Below, in pieces: positions 1 to 10,720 of a stretch of 64,000 bases of DNA. The position numbers were made by a program, and so were the translations under genes. Location of the stretch: assembly GCF_947504145.1 (NCBI RefSeq), contig NZ_CANNGQ010000002.1, positions 682,001 to 746,000 on the forward strand, in the 5' to 3' direction. The notes below the pieces were generated by a model that saw only the letters and a program-made list of their open reading frames with translations, did no database searches and had not been told where the DNA came from. Numbering within the stretch: position 1 is the first letter of the stretch; each line of letters starts with the position of its first letter. Origin of the DNA: an uncultured Microbulbifer sp. GTDB lineage: Bacteria > Pseudomonadota > Gammaproteobacteria > Pseudomonadales > Cellvibrionaceae.

Positions 1-122
1 CTTTTTTGTGCGTGCACACTGAGAGCCTGTCCCTAGAGGCGTCTATGTTTATCCCTTAGAATGCTTGCTAGCCGTTACAGATTACATAGAACAACCGCAC
101 AGGGCGGGACAGGTTTTATCAA

Positions 123-1028
123 ATGTTCTCCTACTTTATGAAAAAGCGTCTGCGCAAGCACGACGTGGTCAACAACCGTAAACTGGAATCCATCCTCCGG
201 GTGCAGTTGCTGCAACAGCAGTCACTGACCAGTATTGAGAAGGGTGTCGGCAATGATAAAGAACACAATATCGTTGTTTCCCTGACCTCGTTTGATCGCC
301 GTATCCACAATGTGGTTTACGCGGTGGAGAGTGTGTTCCAGCAGTGGGTAAAACCCGATGCGGTCGTGCTGTGGTTGTCCAGAGAGCAATTCCCGGACGG
401 ACAGCTTCCAGAGAGTCTGGTGCGTCAGCAGAAGCGCGGCCTGCAGGTGTTTTACATCGAAGATCTTGGCCCCTACACCAAATATTACTACGCCTTCGAT
501 AAATTCCCTGACAGCCTGATCATCACCGTGGACGACGACACGGTGTATCCGCCGGATATGATTGACCAGTTGTACCGCGCCTGGCTGCGCCACCCGAACT
601 GGATTCACTGTCACCGCGCGCACCTGATGCGGCTGGACAAGCAGGGCAAGCTCAAATCCTACGACGACTGGGGTTCCGACTGGCGCTGGAAAGAGTTCGA
701 CGGCGACCCCTCCCCGCTGGTGTTTCCAACCGGTGTTGGTGGTGTGCTCTATTTCCCGGGCTCGTTGCACCCGGACGCCTTCGACAAGGAAAAATTCCTC
801 AAGCTCTGCCCCAATGCCGACGATGTCTGGCTGAAGGCCATGAGCCTCAAGCAGGGCACCCCCTGTGCCCGCATGCCAGATCCTCGCGACTGGTCCGGCC
901 GCTTCTTTACTGTGGGTGGCACTCAGGACGTGGCACTGCGCAAGGAGAACTGGCGTTCGCGCGGCGGCAATGACTGCAAAATTCGGGACGTGTTTGAGCA
1001 CTACGATCTGTACCAGTTGCTGCGCTGA
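123..1028 (+). CDS. Glycosyltransferase-like protein (GT-A type, DDD motif)
   Basis: ORF with NIVVSLTSFDRRIHNV...SLIITVDDDTVYP, typical of GT2-like enzymes; lies in a glycan cluster. Confidence 0.7.
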   Translation: MFSYFMKKRLRKHDVVNNRKLESILRVQLLQQQSLTSIEKGVGNDKEHNIVVSLTSFDRRIHNVVYAVESVFQQWVKPDAVVLWLSREQFPDGQLPESLVRQQKRGLQVFYIEDLGPYTKYYYAFDKFPDSLIITVDDDTVYPPDMIDQLYRAWLRHPNWIHCHRAHLMRLDKQGKLKSYDDWGSDWRWKEFDGDPSPLVFPTGVGGVLYFPGSLHPDAFDKEKFLKLCPNADDVWLKAMSLKQGTPCARMPDPRDWSGRFFTVGGTQDVALRKENWRSRGGNDCKIRDVFEHYDLYQLLR

Positions 1029-1105
1029 CTTCGCGAAGCAATGGGGAGGGTTGCCCCCGGTAGCGGCACCGCCACCGGGACAGATTCGAAGTCCGGAAAG
1101 AGGTG

Positions 1106-2449
1106 TTACTGGCCGCCGGCCACCTGCGGACGCCCCACACAATAGTATTCAAAACCGGCTTCGGCCATATCCAGCGGGTGATACAGGTTGCGCCCGTCGA
1201 ACACTACGGGGTCGGTCAGGTTACTGCGCACCGTGTTGTAATCCAGCGATTTGAATTGCTGCCACTCGGTGGCAATTACCAGCGCATCGGCACCGGACAG
1301 GGCGCTGTCGCGGGTACCGCACAATTGCAGTTCGTCGCGGTTGCCGTAAATACGCTCGCACTCGTGCATCGCCTCCGGGTCAAACGCCCGCACCTTGGCA
1401 CCCATTTCCCACAGCTTTTCCATCAGCACACGGCTCGGCGCCTCGCGCATATCGTCCGTATTGGGTTTGAAGGACAGCCCCCACAGGGCAAACGTCTTGC
1501 CCGATAGATCCTTGCCGTAGCGCTCCACAATCTTGTCCAGAAGATAGTGCTTCTGAGTGTGGTTGCGCTCCTCCACGGCATTCAATACTTTCGGGTCCAG
1601 CCCCAGCTGCGCGGCAGTGGTTTTCAGAGCCTGTACATCTTTCGGAAAACAGGAGCCGCCGTAACCGATACCCGGATAGATGAAGTGGTAGCCGATACGC
1701 GGGTCGGAACCTATCCCCTGGCGAACGGACTCGATATCCGCACCCACGCGATCCGCGATCACGGCCATCTCATTCATAAAGCTGATCTTGGTGGCGAGCA
1801 TACAGTTGGCCGCGTACTTGGCCAGCTCTGCACTGCGCACATCCATCACGATGACCTTGTCGTGGTTGCGATTGAAGGGCGCATACAGCTGGCGCATCTT
1901 CTGCTCGGAAGCGTTTTCCGAGGTGCCGATGATGATGCGGTCCGGCTTCATGCAGTCCGCCACTGCAGAGCCTTCTTTCAGAAACTCGGGGTTGGAGATT
2001 ACATCGAACTCCAGATTCAGGGCGTTGCGCGCCTGAAGCGTGCGGGTGACTTCTTCACGCACCTTGTCCGCCGTGCCCACCGGTACCGTAGATTTGTTGA
2101 TAATGTATTTCTTGCCGTCCATATGCTCGGCAATGGTGCGGGCCACAGTGAGGACGTAGCGCAGATCCGCGGAACCATCTTCATCCGGCGGCGTACCGAC
2201 CGCGATAAAGATCAGTTCGCCATGGGCAACGCCATCGGCGGCGCTGGTAGAGAAGGTCAGGTTACCGGATTCGTTGTTACGCTTTACCAGCGGCTCCAGC
2301 CCCGGCTCAAAGATCGGAATATGGCCCTGTTTCAGGCGCTCGATCTTGTTTTCATCGATATCGATACAGGCTACGCGGTGGCCTGCCTCGGCCAATACGG
2401 CGGCTTGTACGAGTCCAACATAGCCAGTGCCGAATACGGTAACGTTCAT
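1106..2449 (-). CDS. ugd: UDP-glucose 6-dehydrogenase
   Basis: [26 protein letters not shown] Rossmann start; [14 protein letters not shown] catalytic motif. Confidence 0.95.
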   Translation of the reverse strand: MNVTVFGTGYVGLVQAAVLAEAGHRVACIDIDENKIERLKQGHIPIFEPGLEPLVKRNNESGNLTFSTSAADGVAHGELIFIAVGTPPDEDGSADLRYVLTVARTIAEHMDGKKYIINKSTVPVGTADKVREEVTRTLQARNALNLEFDVISNPEFLKEGSAVADCMKPDRIIIGTSENASEQKMRQLYAPFNRNHDKVIVMDVRSAELAKYAANCMLATKISFMNEMAVIADRVGADIESVRQGIGSDPRIGYHFIYPGIGYGGSCFPKDVQALKTTAAQLGLDPKVLNAVEERNHTQKHYLLDKIVERYGKDLSGKTFALWGLSFKPNTDDMREAPSRVLMEKLWEMGAKVRAFDPEAMHECERIYGNRDELQLCGTRDSALSGADALVIATEWQQFKSLDYNTVRSNLTDPVVFDGRNLYHPLDMAEAGFEYYCVGRPQVAGGQ

Positions 2450-2586
2450 GATCTTTTCTCCAATTCCTTTCTTGTTCGGTTACCAGGCGCGGCAGGTGAT
2501 AAACCGGCACTCTGGTGAACTCTAAATAGTAAACGTGACGGCGATATGGCCGTAAGCTTCCTTTCTGTCAGCGGGGGCACCGGCCA

Positions 2587-3612
2587 TCACCGGGCCCACA
2601 CATAGTCGTGGCTGAATTTTGAGCCTGTTGTGGCTTCCACAATATATTGTGCGAACAGGGTGTTATTCATCTCCCGGTGGAAGAATGCCCTGCAATTTCC
2701 CGCCCAGTGCTGGCGTTTGGCATCATCCTGGTGAAATTCCCGCAGCTGCAGCAGCAGTGAATCTTCGCTGTCGAAGTAGGCCAGTGTCTCCGGCGGTACA
2801 AAATCCTCAAACGCGGCCGCGGCGTGGGTCAGCACCAACAGGCCGTTGCCGGCCAGTTGCGCGATACGCGCGGAAGAATACCACTGAAAGCCTTCCTGCC
2901 GGTTCAGGTTCAGGCCCATTTTGCTGTGTGCCAGCTTGCGTTGGTAATCGAGCCCCCACAGGGTGGGCTGGTCGAAGAGCCCGGGGGTGTGAAAGCGGAA
3001 GTCTTGTGGAAGCTGTTCGCGAAGCTCGGAAACCAGTTGACCGCGCTCGGTGTGCTGGCGGGAGTTACTGCAGAACAGCAAGTCCGCTTCCAGTGCCGGG
3101 TCGTCGCCGGCGATGACGCTGACATCGGCATTCTCCACACTGGGGTCCACCGGGTTCGGCATATGCCAGAGGCGGGCGCGGCTGCCGGTAAAGCGTTTGA
3201 GCTCGGCTGTGCCAGTGGAGACAAACATGGCGTCGGCGATGGTGCAGCGCTTTTCGATGTTGGTTGCATTGCGCGGGACAAACAGTGGATCGTTGTTGCA
3301 CGCCGCGAGAAGGATGTGCGGGTGCCTGCGGCGGATCTCGACAAAGGTCTCGTTGTCGATCAGGTCGCAGTGGCCAAATACGATGAGTTCCGGCTGGAAG
3401 GCGTCAACGGTCTGCAACAGGCGCCGGTTGGTTTTCTTTTTGCCCAGTTCGCGGATACCCAGCGGGGCTTCGAATCTGGCGACGTCGCGATCGCTGAAGG
3501 CGAGCACATTGTGGCCGGCGCGAATCAGGCCGGTATATAACTTGAGTGCCCAGCTGACCCGGATGTAGCCGTACTTGCGGTGCTGGTGGTTGTCGACGTG
3601 AAGAATGCGCAT
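2587..3612 (-). CDS. Glycosyltransferase (CgeB/GT1-like) family protein
   Basis: MRILHVDNHQHRKYGYIRVSWALKLYTGLIRAGHNV; likely start at the internal Met (MRIL) of ORF 2587..3651; cluster context. Confidence 0.6.
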   Translation of the reverse strand: MRILHVDNHQHRKYGYIRVSWALKLYTGLIRAGHNVLAFSDRDVARFEAPLGIRELGKKKTNRRLLQTVDAFQPELIVFGHCDLIDNETFVEIRRRHPHILLAACNNDPLFVPRNATNIEKRCTIADAMFVSTGTAELKRFTGSRARLWHMPNPVDPSVENADVSVIAGDDPALEADLLFCSNSRQHTERGQLVSELREQLPQDFRFHTPGLFDQPTLWGLDYQRKLAHSKMGLNLNRQEGFQWYSSARIAQLAGNGLLVLTHAAAAFEDFVPPETLAYFDSEDSLLLQLREFHQDDAKRQHWAGNCRAFFHREMNNTLFAQYIVEATTGSKFSHDYVWAR

Positions 3613-3805
3613 AAAAGAGCTGGCACCAGCAGGACAGGCCCGCACAGGCAATTGGACTAGGTGCCCGGCATTATACTGCCGCGCTCCCGCGGTTCAATTG
3701 TGACGAGGACGGCGGTTCGCGGGGTCCTGTATTCCCTCCCTTGCCTGGGGTAGCATTCTGGCTTTCTGACGGTAAGTACCGGGGTGGCCGTATGAGGCGA
3801 ACGCA

Positions 3806-4726
3806 TTGCTGACAATCTGGCGATTTATGGACGGCAACCGCGCGCACGAGAAGCAGAGTGCTGCGCTGGTCAGTGGGCTGCGAGCAGTACAGGGGGCGGA
3901 CCAGGTCGTATGTTGCGACGTCTCCTGCGCAGAAGCCCATGTGCCCCTCTGGGGGCAGCCATCACAGGCTCTGCGGGATCTGCCCGCGCCAGACTTTATT
4001 CTCGGCGCCGGCCACCGCAGCCATTGGCCTGTGCTGCGCGCACGTCGTCTGTTTGGTGGGCGCAGTGTGGTGGTGATGAAGCCCACTCTGCCGCTCGCCT
4101 GGTTCGATTTTGTCATCGCGCCGGAGCACGATCAGCCCCGGCCGCTGCAGAACGTTATTCTCACCCGCGGCGCGCTTGCCGAGCCGCTCCCCGATTTTCC
4201 AGCAGAGTTCAATCGCGCGCTGTTACTCCTCGGTGGCCCCAGCAAACACTTTCACTGGGATGCAGCAAAAATTGCCGCTGTCACCGGCAGGCTGTTGAAG
4301 CAACCGCGCCAGTGGATAGTGTCCGACAGCCGTCGCACCCCCCAAGACACCCTGGCCCAGTGCGCCGATTCCGGTGCCGAACTCCATCCGTGGCAGCAGT
4401 GTTCTGCCGACTGGCTCGGGGAGCAGATGGCCCGCGCCGGGCAGATCTGGGTCACCGGCGACAGTGTGTCGATGATCCACGAGGCGCTGCAGAGCCGGGT
4501 ACCGGTGGGCGTGATCCCAATGCCCAGCCGCAGCCCGTGCAACAAAATCCGCATGGCCGTCGACCGCCTTCTGGATGAGGGCTTGGTGACGGATCGCATC
4601 GATGGAGATCTGCATACTGCGGCACCGCGTCAGCCCCTCGCCCAACAGGTGATGTGTGCGCAGGCGCTATTGCGGCGTAGCGGTTGGCGGGAAGCGCAGC
4701 CGGTAATGCAAGGAAGTGCCCTGTGA
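3806..4726 (+). CDS. ELM1/GtrOC1-like putative nucleoside-diphosphate-sugar epimerase (DUF1022)
   Basis: WRFMDGNRAHEKQSAALVSGL N-terminus and VTGDSVSMIHEAL motif characteristic of the ELM1 family. Confidence 0.75.
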   Translation: MLTIWRFMDGNRAHEKQSAALVSGLRAVQGADQVVCCDVSCAEAHVPLWGQPSQALRDLPAPDFILGAGHRSHWPVLRARRLFGGRSVVVMKPTLPLAWFDFVIAPEHDQPRPLQNVILTRGALAEPLPDFPAEFNRALLLLGGPSKHFHWDAAKIAAVTGRLLKQPRQWIVSDSRRTPQDTLAQCADSGAELHPWQQCSADWLGEQMARAGQIWVTGDSVSMIHEALQSRVPVGVIPMPSRSPCNKIRMAVDRLLDEGLVTDRIDGDLHTAAPRQPLAQQVMCAQALLRRSGWREAQPVMQGSAL

Positions 4727-5826
4727 TACTGATCGCCACCCAGTGTTTCCCGCCGGATCGCGGCGGCATCGAGGGGCTGATGGGAGGGTTGGCGGATGCG
4801 CTGTGCGCAGTAGAGCGCGAGGTCATCGTGTTTGCAGATCGCACTCGCGCGGCGGAAGTGCCGCGCCCCTGCGCTTTTGAACTGCATCGTTTCGGCGGCT
4901 GGAAGCCCTGGCGCCGCTGGCGCAAAGCGGTGGCCGTGCGCGCTGCGTGCCAATCCGAAAGCGTTGCCGGGGTATTCGCGGACTCCTGGAAAAGCGCGGA
5001 AAAACTGGGCGCACTGGGTGTGCCGCTGGCGATACTGGCTCACGGTATGGAATTTCCCGCGCGCCCGTCGGGCGGAAAAGCCGCGCGCATTCGCAAGGCT
5101 CTGTGTCATGCGGATACCGTCATCGCCAATTCCTCCTATACCGCCGAGCAGGTCAGACCCTATTTGCAGGGGCATACCCGGCTGGTGGTGATCAATCCAC
5201 CCATTGGTCCTCAGCCGCCAGTACTAGAAAAAACACTGGCGACGATGCGCGCGCGTTTCGGTGGCGCGTCGCCGGTACTGTCTACCGTTGCCCGGCTGGA
5301 ACCGCGCAAGGGCGTCGATATGGTGATCCGCGCACTGCCCGCCATCCGGAAAACATTCCCTGCGGTGACTTACCTGGTGGCGGGCAGCGGGGAAGATCGC
5401 GAACGTCTGGATGGCCTTGCCCGCGAGGCGGGTGTGGCAGATTGTGTGCACTTTCTGGGAATGGTGGACGATGCACAGAAGGCCGCGATCTACGCGCTGA
5501 GTGACCTGTATGTGATGCCGGTGCGGCGCGAGGGGAATTCCGTAGAGGGGTTCGGCATCGTCTATCGCGAGGCCAACTGGTACGGTGTGCCGGTATTGGC
5601 GGGGCGCGATGGCGGTGCGGTGGATGCAGTGGAGGAGGGGGAGGCCGGTGCCCTGTGCAATGGCGCCGACCTGGACGAAGTATCCGGGGAAATCCTGAAG
5701 CTGCTGCGGGATAAGGCGGGACGCCAATCCATGGCCGCGCGCGCCGCCGAGCTTGCGCGCGGACCGGCGCAGTGGAAATCGGCGGTGCACCAATTCCTCG
5801 CGACGCTGGGTCCCGCTTCCCGCTAA
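4723..5826 (+). CDS. Glycosyltransferase family 4
   Basis: VILIATQCFPPDRGGIEGLMGGLADAL; LSTVARLEPRKGVDMVIRALP; GFGIVYREANWYGVPVLAGRDGG; GTG start at 4723 overlaps the upstream stop. Confidence 0.85.
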   Translation: MILIATQCFPPDRGGIEGLMGGLADALCAVEREVIVFADRTRAAEVPRPCAFELHRFGGWKPWRRWRKAVAVRAACQSESVAGVFADSWKSAEKLGALGVPLAILAHGMEFPARPSGGKAARIRKALCHADTVIANSSYTAEQVRPYLQGHTRLVVINPPIGPQPPVLEKTLATMRARFGGASPVLSTVARLEPRKGVDMVIRALPAIRKTFPAVTYLVAGSGEDRERLDGLAREAGVADCVHFLGMVDDAQKAAIYALSDLYVMPVRREGNSVEGFGIVYREANWYGVPVLAGRDGGAVDAVEEGEAGALCNGADLDEVSGEILKLLRDKAGRQSMAARAAELARGPAQWKSAVHQFLATLGPASR

Positions 5827-5835
5827 TTACATTTT

Positions 5836-6495
5836 TTACGCTCGTTCCGCTTTCTTCCAGGGAATGCTGCGGTCGGAAATTTCCCAGTGAATGCGCTTCC
5901 ACATTTTTTCGATACGCCGTTGGATATAGCGTCGGCGAGATATGGAAAAATGCTCAGACAGTGGCAGAAATGCCGCGTTCCCCAGGCCATCGACCAGGTA
6001 GAGTTCCAGTTGCCTGTTGCGGGTTACCACAACCAGATTGTGCGGAAGCAGATTTTTGGTGAGCACACCGGTAGCACGCAGCCACTGCGAAAAACGCTCC
6101 AGCGCATCTCGGATGGCCACGTCCAGCCCGACATTTTTCAGATAGGTCTCCAGCGTCATTGCCGGCGCCCCCTGTTCATCCAGCAGCAACTCCGACACGG
6201 CGCCGGGGCCCTCGCTGGTTTCTGTCATTCCGTACCAGCGCGGGAGATGCTCCCACACAGAACTGTGTGAGGACGCGCTTCTCAATACCCGCTGGCGGTA
6301 GCCGGCCACTTCCCGGGCGTTGTCATCAAAGTGGCTGTCGCGGGCCAGCGCTTTGTACCAGGGGGCGCGCTGGCGAAGCTCGGCGACGCGGCCCGGCAAC
6401 ATGACTTTGACACAGCGGTCGGGGAAATCCGGGTGGTGATAGCAGTGGCGGTTGCCGCCGGAGGCAAAGGGCTTGCTGTTGCTGAGGTCGATCAA
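5836..6495 (-). CDS. YrbL family (PhoP regulatory network YrbL-like kinase fold) protein
   Basis: FASGGNRHCYHHPDFPDRCVKVMLP ... LLPHNLVVV resembles the YrbL family. Confidence 0.7.
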   Translation of the reverse strand: MIDLSNSKPFASGGNRHCYHHPDFPDRCVKVMLPGRVAELRQRAPWYKALARDSHFDDNAREVAGYRQRVLRSASSHSSVWEHLPRWYGMTETSEGPGAVSELLLDEQGAPAMTLETYLKNVGLDVAIRDALERFSQWLRATGVLTKNLLPHNLVVVTRNRQLELYLVDGLGNAAFLPLSEHFSISRRRYIQRRIEKMWKRIHWEISDRSIPWKKAERA

Positions 6496-7634
6496 TTCGC
6501 CGGTTCCGCTTTCTTTGCTGATGTTTTTTTTTGCCGTGCAAGCCGCTGGTAGAGCGCCAGTGTGTGTTGCGCCTGCTGCTGCAGGGTAAATTCTGGGGCG
6601 AGGCGTGGGGTCGCGGCGGCGCGCAGCAGTTGGTTGGTTTTGTCCAACAGTTGGTGGCGGTTACCATCTTCCACCAGCCCCTGGGGAAAGCAGGCGTGGA
6701 GGGATTCCGCCGGGCCGCCGATGTCATAGCCGATGACCGGCACCTGCATGGCCAGGGCTTCGATGACCGTGCGCCCGAAAGGCTCTGGTTTACGCGACAG
6801 GTTGTACACCAGTGCGGCGTGCCGGTACCACTCGCGAATATCGTTGCGGTGGCCGGTAAAGGTGATCTTGTCGGCGATGCCGTGCTCTGCCGCCAGTGCG
6901 CGCAGCTCCTGTTCGTAGTGCTGCTTGTTTTTTTCCGCGCCACCGATGATGACGCCGTGGATATCACCCTGCTGTTTTGTCAGCTCGGCAATCATGGCGA
7001 TGAAATCTTCCTGCCCTTTCCAGCGGCTCAGCCTTCCCGGCAGCACCAGCCAGCGGCGGTCGCGCAGCTCGGGAAACTCTCCCAGGGCATTTTCCAGCCA
7101 GTCTGTTGGCACCGGAACCTGAGGCGAAAATTCATTGGTATCCACTCCGCGATAAATCACCTCCGGTTCTGCCTGGAGGTCGGCGGCGTAGTTGCTGAGC
7201 AGATAGTCTTTGACACAATCGGAAATCGCAATGACCTGCTCGCTGCGGGCCATGATTGCGCTGTAACGGTTGATGGAATAGAGCCCGTGGGCGGTACTGA
7301 CCAGGCGCGGCCGGGTGGCCGGGTCAAGTTTCTTCCAGGCAAGATAGGTCAGCCACGCCGGTACCCGGGAGCGGACATGCAGGATGTCTGGTTGTAACTC
7401 GCGGATCAGTCGCCGCAGAGGGTGGACCTGTAGCAGGCTGGTGAGGGATTTTCGCTGCACCGGCAGCGCAATATGTCGGCTGCCTTCCATTTCCAGTTGT
7501 TCCACCATGCGGCCGCCACTGGAAATGACGATGGACTCGTGGCCCTGCTGCACCAGTGCGCGCGCCATATCGAGGGTGCCGCGTTCCACGCCTCCGGCAT
7601 TCAGGGCGGGCAGTAGCTGGATGACTTTCAACAA
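6492..7634 (-). CDS. Glycosyltransferase family 4
   Basis: MLKVIQLLPALNAGGVERGTLDMARALV; LPGRLSRWKGQEDFIAM; PEPFGRTVIEALAMQVPVIGYDIGG. Confidence 0.9.
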   Translation of the reverse strand: MLKVIQLLPALNAGGVERGTLDMARALVQQGHESIVISSGGRMVEQLEMEGSRHIALPVQRKSLTSLLQVHPLRRLIRELQPDILHVRSRVPAWLTYLAWKKLDPATRPRLVSTAHGLYSINRYSAIMARSEQVIAISDCVKDYLLSNYAADLQAEPEVIYRGVDTNEFSPQVPVPTDWLENALGEFPELRDRRWLVLPGRLSRWKGQEDFIAMIAELTKQQGDIHGVIIGGAEKNKQHYEQELRALAAEHGIADKITFTGHRNDIREWYRHAALVYNLSRKPEPFGRTVIEALAMQVPVIGYDIGGPAESLHACFPQGLVEDGNRHQLLDKTNQLLRAAATPRLAPEFTLQQQAQHTLALYQRLARQKKTSAKKAEPAN

Positions 7635-7698
7635 AGAACCGTCTCCCTCATAGAACTTTCTCCATCAAATCGCAGCCTCTAACAAAGAATCCGCCGGC

Positions 7699-9099
7699 TC
7701 AGAGATGCTGAGTTGTCGTGGCCTGCTGGCGCTTTGCCGCCCACAATTGGGTCAGTAGTCCGCCGCCGACCAGCGCCATAACGAAGCGGCCGCTATCGTA
7801 AAAGAGGTAGGATTCGAACAGATTGATCACCCCGAAAAACACCGCAAAAGAAACGCTGAATAACAGGGTACTGCCGGAGATGAGGCCGGCCCTGTAGTAG
7901 CGCAGGCTGCGATGCAGCAGCCAGAATACCAGCGCGCCCAGCAGCAATAATCCCAGCAGACCAAAATTCACCACCAGATCCAGATAGCTGTTGTGCAGGT
8001 GGCCGAAGTTCTGCTTGATCGCTGCGGGCAGGTTTTCCGAGTGATCGAAGATCAGGCTGCGGCCGTTGCCCCCCCAGCCCACCAGCGGCCGCTGGGCGAT
8101 CCACTGCAGGGCTTCCGTCCAGGTGCGGATGCGCACGCCAGTGCTGGTAAAGGGCAGGTTCTCCAGCTCGCCCTGCTGTACGAGGGTGATGGTTTGCCGC
8201 TCGGCATCCAGGCGGTTGCTGACGATGTCACCGAGGCTCAGGTAGCCCGCCAGTAGTGCCGCACCGCAGGTGGCCATGGTGGCCGCGGCGATATAGCGGC
8301 GGTGGCTATGAAAGTGTTTGCGCAGGGTGACGATACCGGCACAGGCGATCACCACCAGCGCAAACAGCATACCCACCCAGCCGCCGCGGGTCTGGGTCAA
8401 CACCACGGCGGTGATACAGGTGGCCAGGGCCAGCAGCCAGCCGGCGCGAATGATCCAGCAGCCGCGGCGGGTGCGCAGTATATCCGGCGCAAATGCCAGC
8501 AGGCCCAGGGCGCCGGTACCAAACAGCATGGCGGTGTGCTGGGCGTTGTGCAGGCCGAAATCCACCCGCACACCGGCAAACCCCTGCTGCCACTCCTGCC
8601 AACCGCCGCCGGAAATCCACGGAGACAGCAGCAGGCCGCAGAGGGCAACGAGCCAGATCGTATAGGTGTTCTTTACCTGCCCGCCCAAGAGTATTGCTAC
8701 CGGAATCATGGCAAACCAGTTGGTGAGCCGGTGCACTTTGAACGAAGATTCGGCCCAGTGGGGGTGAGTCAGCCAGGAGCAGCCCCAGGAAATCAGAGCT
8801 ACCACGATGGCCGCAATCGCCAGCCATAGAATGCCGGAGCGCCGCAGGGAAACCCCGTCCACCGGCCGCCCGTAGATAGCGAGCATCAACAATCCGCACA
8901 GGAGCGCCAGTTGACCGGCTTTGTCCGGCACAGAGTCCAGGCTGATGCCGAAAAAGACATACACCAGTAACGCGGGCACGCCGAGTGCCGGCAGCCAGGC
9001 GCGTGACTGCAGCAGCCGGTTGGGTTGCCACCAGCGCTGCAAGTCGACTCTGTGACTGAGACGGTCGTGCTCGGCTGGGGATGAGGACGGTGTGGTCAT
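7699..9099 (-). CDS. O-antigen ligase / Wzy-like family membrane protein
   Basis: Multi-TM protein with GWGGNGRSLIFDHSENLP...FGHLHNSYLDLVVNFGLLGLLLL periplasmic loop; start taken at MTTPSSSPAEHDR. Confidence 0.8.
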   Translation of the reverse strand: MTTPSSSPAEHDRLSHRVDLQRWWQPNRLLQSRAWLPALGVPALLVYVFFGISLDSVPDKAGQLALLCGLLMLAIYGRPVDGVSLRRSGILWLAIAAIVVALISWGCSWLTHPHWAESSFKVHRLTNWFAMIPVAILLGGQVKNTYTIWLVALCGLLLSPWISGGGWQEWQQGFAGVRVDFGLHNAQHTAMLFGTGALGLLAFAPDILRTRRGCWIIRAGWLLALATCITAVVLTQTRGGWVGMLFALVVIACAGIVTLRKHFHSHRRYIAAATMATCGAALLAGYLSLGDIVSNRLDAERQTITLVQQGELENLPFTSTGVRIRTWTEALQWIAQRPLVGWGGNGRSLIFDHSENLPAAIKQNFGHLHNSYLDLVVNFGLLGLLLLGALVFWLLHRSLRYYRAGLISGSTLLFSVSFAVFFGVINLFESYLFYDSGRFVMALVGGGLLTQLWAAKRQQATTTQHL

Positions 9100-9254
9100 T
9101 GGGGGATAGGCTCGGATACAGCAGAGTTCGACACTGCGGGAATTGGGTCGCACCAGCGGGGCGCATAGATGGGGTAGAATGCTACCAAACGCGGGGGGCA
9201 TTTCCACGGACTTTGTCCCCACTCTGACAATGTGTACGGGCTTCCGTTGTAACC

Positions 9255-10598
9255 TTGATGCGCCATTTTTATACCTGGTTTTTCCGGCTCACTCTGCCAC
9301 TGATGCTGCTGCACCTGTGGTGGCGGGGCCGCGCCGACCCGGCCTACCGCAAGCGCTGGAGCGAGCGCTTCGGCCTGGTTCCCAAGCGCGCGGGCACGCG
9401 CCGTCGCTGGCGCGAGCGTTTCGGTGTGGTACCGGACCGCGCGAGCCGGGCACCGCTGATCTGGATCCACTCGGTTTCGGTGGGCGAGACTCTGGCCGCA
9501 GTGCCATTGATCGAGTCCCTGGCGGCCCGCCACCCCGGCTGGCAGTGGCTGGTCACCACCACTACGCCCACCGGCTCCCAGCGCGTACACGATGCGCTCG
9601 AGCCGATTCTCAATGGGCGCCTGCTGCATTACTACCTGCCGTTTGACCTGCCTGAATGCCTTACGCCATTCCTCGACGCCCTGCGGCCCACGATTCTGGT
9701 GAGCATGGAGACCGAACTCTGGCCCAATCTACTGTCGGTCTGCCACCGGCGCGAAATGCCGGCCATTCTGGTCAATGGTCGCCTGAGCGAAAAATCGGCT
9801 CGCGGCTACGGGCGCTTCTCCCGTTTAAGCCGGGATATGTTGAGCCACCTCAGCAAAGTGGTTGCCCAGTATCCAGCCGACGCTCAGCGCTTCATGGCGC
9901 TGGGGTTGCCGGCCGAGAAGGTGACTGCAGTGGGCAATATCAAGTTCGATCTGCATATCGGCTCGGGCCAGATCAGCAGCGCACAGGCGCTGTCGCATCA
10001 ATGGCGGGGAGCTGCGAATCGGCCCGTATGGCTGGCGGCGAGCACCCACAGTGGGGAAGATGAAATCGTGTTGCAGGCCTATGGCGAGCTCCGCGATGAG
10101 TTTCCGGATTTGCTGCTGGTGCTGGTGCCGCGCCACCCGATTCGCTTCGACAGTGTGGCCCGCTTGTGCCGCGAACAGGGCTTGCGCGTGGCAAGGCGCA
10201 GTGACGGCAACCCTCCCGGTGCCGGGGACCAGGTCTTGCTGGGCGACACCATGGGCGAGCTGCTGCGCTTCTACGGCGCCAGTGACGTGGCCTTTGTGGG
10301 CGGTAGCCTGGTGCCGGTGGGTGGGCACAATATGATCGAGCCCGCAGCCTGGGGAGTGCCGGTGGTATGCGGGCCCTATCTGCACAATTTTGCCACCGTC
10401 TCCAGCCTGCTGGAGGACGCCGGTGGTCTGATGGTGTGCGAGGATGCTGCACAGCTGGCACATCAGGTGGGTTACTGGCTGCGCGACGCGGACAAACGCG
10501 AGATGGCGGGTGCCCGCGGGCGCGAAGTCGCTGCGCAGAACAGCGGTGCACTGGCGCGCACGGTCAGTGAGGTGGAAGCGCTGATGCGGAGCTATTGA
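9255..10598 (+). CDS. waaA: 3-deoxy-D-manno-octulosonic acid (Kdo) transferase
   Basis: LIWIHSVSVGETLAAVPLIESL; TTTPTGSQRV; FVGGSLVPVGGHNMIEPAAWGVPVVCGP. Confidence 0.93.
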   Translation: MMRHFYTWFFRLTLPLMLLHLWWRGRADPAYRKRWSERFGLVPKRAGTRRRWRERFGVVPDRASRAPLIWIHSVSVGETLAAVPLIESLAARHPGWQWLVTTTTPTGSQRVHDALEPILNGRLLHYYLPFDLPECLTPFLDALRPTILVSMETELWPNLLSVCHRREMPAILVNGRLSEKSARGYGRFSRLSRDMLSHLSKVVAQYPADAQRFMALGLPAEKVTAVGNIKFDLHIGSGQISSAQALSHQWRGAANRPVWLAASTHSGEDEIVLQAYGELRDEFPDLLLVLVPRHPIRFDSVARLCREQGLRVARRSDGNPPGAGDQVLLGDTMGELLRFYGASDVAFVGGSLVPVGGHNMIEPAAWGVPVVCGPYLHNFATVSSLLEDAGGLMVCEDAAQLAHQVGYWLRDADKREMAGARGREVAAQNSGALARTVSEVEALMRSY

Positions 10599-10632
10599 GC
10601 CAGGCTTAACCCATCTCTGCGCCAACCCCGCA

Positions 10633-10676
10633 ACACAAAAAAGGCCGGTCGCGAAAGCGCCCGGCCTTTTTTGTGT
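10633..10676. terminator. Bidirectional rho-independent terminator between convergent waaA and GT gene
   Basis: cacaaaaaaggccgg-tcgcgaaagcgc-ccggccttttttgtg: GC stem with A tract and T tract. Confidence 0.85.
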
Positions 10677-10720
10677 CTTCTGTGGCTACTGGAGCGAAGG
10701 CGCGGCAAGCGAGTGCCGCG

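Noticed and set aside
222-1142. 306-aa minus-strand ORF overlapping the first glycosyltransferase
   Set aside because: Antisense to a convincing + strand CDS; no recognisable domain; typical GC-rich shadow ORF.
1547-2518. 323-aa + strand ORF opposite ugd
   Set aside because: Complete overlap with the confidently identified ugd; low-complexity shadow translation.
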